A stretch of 64,000 bases of DNA from Alishewanella metallidurans (GTDB taxonomy: Bacteria > Pseudomonadota > Gammaproteobacteria > Enterobacterales > Alteromonadaceae). The stretch covers positions 538,691-602,690 of the forward strand of contig NZ_JALAHQ010000003.1 in NCBI RefSeq assembly GCF_036983985.1, written 5' to 3'. The notes beneath the pieces are model-generated. The model ran no database searches. It saw nothing but the letters and a program-made list of their open reading frames with translations, and was not told the DNA's origin. Positions 62,528 to 64,000 of this stretch are shown here, piece after piece. The position numbers were made by a program, and so were the translations under genes. Numbering within the stretch: position 1 is the stretch's first letter; the number at the start of each line of letters is the position of its first letter.

Positions 62528-63679
62528 ATGGCATTAAACGACAAATCGACCGACTTAGATATCAGAAGTGCTGAACTTGAAGACGTGCCAGCTTTATTGG
62601 CGTTAGAGCAAAGTTGCTTCGACACTGACCGTGTGAGTGTTCGTAGTTTTCGGCGTTTTATTAAAGATAAACGAAGTGACTTATTTCTAGCTGAACAAGA
62701 TGGCCACCTTGCCGGCTATTTTTTACTGATCTACCGCAGAGGCACCAGTTTAGCGCGGTTGTATTCTCTGGCAGTAGATGCCCGTTTTCGCAAGCAAGGC
62801 ATTGCTGAGTTTTTAATGCAACATGCCGAACGTGTTGCTGCTGAACGGAACTGCGTATTACTGCGTCTTGAGGTGCGCTACGATAATGCTGCCGCGATTA
62901 AGCTATATCACAAACTACACTATCATGAGTTTGCGCTAAAGCATGACTTTTACGAAGATCACTCAGATGCTATCTGTATGCAAAAACAGATCATCCAGTT
63001 TGATACCGACTCAGTAAAGCGCCAAGTACCTTATATAGCGCAAACCACCCCTTTTACTTGTGGCCCAGCTTGCTTACTTATGGTGTTTAACTATTTTCAG
63101 CCGAACCAATACGCGCCGGCGTCTTTAGAAATTGATATCTGGCGCGAAGCGACCACTATTTTTATGACATCAGGTCATGGTGGTTGTGGCCCTCGCGGTT
63201 TAGCTCTTGCTGCTTATCATCGTGGCTTTGATGTAGAAATCTTTCTTAATAAAGAAGGAGTGCTTTTTACCGACACGGTTCGTAGTGAGGTCAAAAAAAA
63301 TATTTTACAACGCGTACACGATTCTTATTGTGAGAAGGTCGCACAAAGCAATATTGCGGTGCATAGCGCAGACCTTAACATCAGTAAGATAAAACAATTG
63401 TTGCAGAACGATGCGCTGCTGGTGGTACTTATAAGTACCTGGCAGTTTGATAAAAGCAAAGCGCCGCATTGGGTCGTCGTTTGTGCGGTTGACGAACATT
63501 TTGTTTATATTAATGATCCAGACACTGAAGATATTCCATGGTTATCGGCGTCTGAGCGCCAATATATTCCGATAGCGCATAGCGTGTTTATTAAAGCTTT
63601 TAGTTATGGCAAAAATCGACTTAAAGCGGCAGTGATGGTTAAAGAGAGAAAAAGCAGCAGTTCTAGTACGCTTTTATAG
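62528..63679 (+). CDS. GNAT acetyltransferase fused to a papain-like (C39) peptidase
   Basis: 383 residues. The GNAT domain (about 10-152) has the acetyl-CoA loop RFRKQGIAEFL after LYSLAVD. The peptidase domain (about 165-370) has catalytic C178 in TPFTCGPACLLM, H314 in APHWVVV and D330 in YINDPD, an intact Cys-His-Asp triad. There is no signal peptide or ABC module, so it is not a bacteriocin exporter. It is encoded opposite a RimK-like ligase, sharing a 164-base spacer. Likely role: processing and N-acetylation of peptides made or conjugated by that ligase (inference). Confidence 0.85.
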   Translation: MALNDKSTDLDIRSAELEDVPALLALEQSCFDTDRVSVRSFRRFIKDKRSDLFLAEQDGHLAGYFLLIYRRGTSLARLYSLAVDARFRKQGIAEFLMQHAERVAAERNCVLLRLEVRYDNAAAIKLYHKLHYHEFALKHDFYEDHSDAICMQKQIIQFDTDSVKRQVPYIAQTTPFTCGPACLLMVFNYFQPNQYAPASLEIDIWREATTIFMTSGHGGCGPRGLALAAYHRGFDVEIFLNKEGVLFTDTVRSEVKKNILQRVHDSYCEKVAQSNIAVHSADLNISKIKQLLQNDALLVVLISTWQFDKSKAPHWVVVCAVDEHFVYINDPDTEDIPWLSASERQYIPIAHSVFIKAFSYGKNRLKAAVMVKERKSSSSSTLL

Positions 63680-63738
63680 CGTATTGTTTGTTTTTTATGC
63701 GAACGATTCATAAAGTGTAATATTTCTGAAATAACCGC

Positions 63739-63996
63739 TTGCACGACAATTAAAACGCCCTATAATGCGCGCCATGCCACGGGGTAGAGCGCTAGCGCAG
63801 TCTCCGAGGGGTTTTAGAAAGTGAGTCAAAAATCTTTTAAAAAGACGCTTGACACCACAACTTAAATCTCTAAAATGGCGCCCTCGCTTCACGGTGGTAA
63901 GTGACGCAGTGAAACGAGAAAACAAGTTAAGCCTGACGAGTGTTTTTGATAAAGAATCATCGTCACGCTTGACTTAAAAACTGGGAAGTGTAACAT
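63739..63996 (+). promoter_or_regulatory. Three tandem stable-RNA-type promoters, probably of an rRNA operon
   Basis: P1: TTGCAC (63739), 16-base spacer, TATAAT (63761), then GCGCGCC. P2: TTGACA (63849), 16-base spacer, TAAAAT (63871), then GGCGCCC. P3: TTGACT (63969), 16-base spacer, TAACAT (63991). All have 16-base spacing, and P1 and P2 have GC-rich discriminators. No coding sequence follows in the window. This layout is typical upstream of a 16S-23S-5S operon, which would begin just past the right edge. The 320 bases after the GNAT gene hold nothing else I can identify. Confidence 0.7.
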
Positions 63997-64000
63997 ACGC

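Noticed and set aside
63695..63925. Minus-strand 76-residue ORF at the right edge
   Set aside because: It covers the tandem promoter sequences in antisense and has no recognisable features.
1..64000. Insertion sequences, prophage, CRISPR arrays or toxin-antitoxin modules
   Set aside because: No transposase, integrase, phage structural gene, regularly spaced repeat array or toxin partner for the small ribbon-helix-helix protein was seen.

Overview
The window is a chromosomal segment of a Gammaproteobacterium, most like the Alteromonadales/Chromatiaceae group around Rheinheimera, Alishewanella and Arsukibacterium. The basis is gene content and order: lolB-ispE-prs divergent from hemA-prfA-prmC, rplY-pth-ychF, mutY-yggX, gcvA-ygdD-rlmM, gltBD, ArcA/ArcB, a tRNA Met-Leu-Gln array as in the enteric metT operon, large Oar-like TonB-dependent receptors and a PEP-CTERM protein. 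The genus is inferred, not proven. Gene density is high and almost everything is core genome. I see no insertion sequence, prophage, integrase or CRISPR array. One run of 10 Ns lies inside a tandem tRNA-Gln array.

Layout. 1-2.1 kb: end of a PqiBC/MCE lipid-transport operon. 2.1-11.8 kb: M23 peptidase, tyrS, acnA, an SPFH membrane protein with a tiny ribbon-helix-helix protein, an AEC transporter, a GIY-YIG protein, a DEAD-box helicase and ppiC. 11.8-15.4 kb: a nested palindromic element, the agmatine-to-putrescine genes aguA/aguB and a Ubi-type hydroxylase. 15.4-15.97 kb: five tRNA genes with a strong promoter. 16-19.8 kb: ychF-pth-rplY, a CsbD protein and a PEP-CTERM protein. 20-28.7 kb: prs-ispE-lolB, hemA-prfA-prmC, an HD-GYP response regulator, sirB2 and kdsA. 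28.7-38.6 kb: a DTW protein, a RluA-type pseudouridine synthase, yaiI, aceK and gltDB. 38.6-45.9 kb: a 0.6 kb AT-rich spacer, a cyanophycinase-like secreted protein, arcB and arcA convergent and nearly touching, and an orphan sensor kinase. 46-53.1 kb: RNA methyltransferases (rsmC, trmB, rlmM), mutY-yggX, gcvA and small proteins. 53.1-60.7 kb: a secreted endonuclease/exonuclease/phosphatase-family enzyme, an Oar-like TonB receptor with a Pho-box-like promoter, udk, a concentrative nucleoside transporter and a 2-oxoglutarate/Fe(II)-type oxygenase. 60.7-63.7 kb: tRNA-Leu, then a divergent pair of a RimK-like ATP-grasp ligase and a GNAT/papain-like (C39) peptidase fusion. 63.7-64 kb: three tandem promoter-like sequences with GC-rich discriminators, as found before rRNA operons.

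The loci most worth attention are the ATP-grasp ligase plus GNAT-C39 pair, which looks like an uncharacterised peptide-conjugation system, and the 53-60.7 kb cluster, which may scavenge extracellular nucleic acids for phosphate and nucleosides. Also notable are a cyanophycinase homologue that appears to lack its nucleophilic serine, an ArcB that keeps only one of the two redox cysteines known in E. coli, and a three-arm intergenic palindrome behind aguA.
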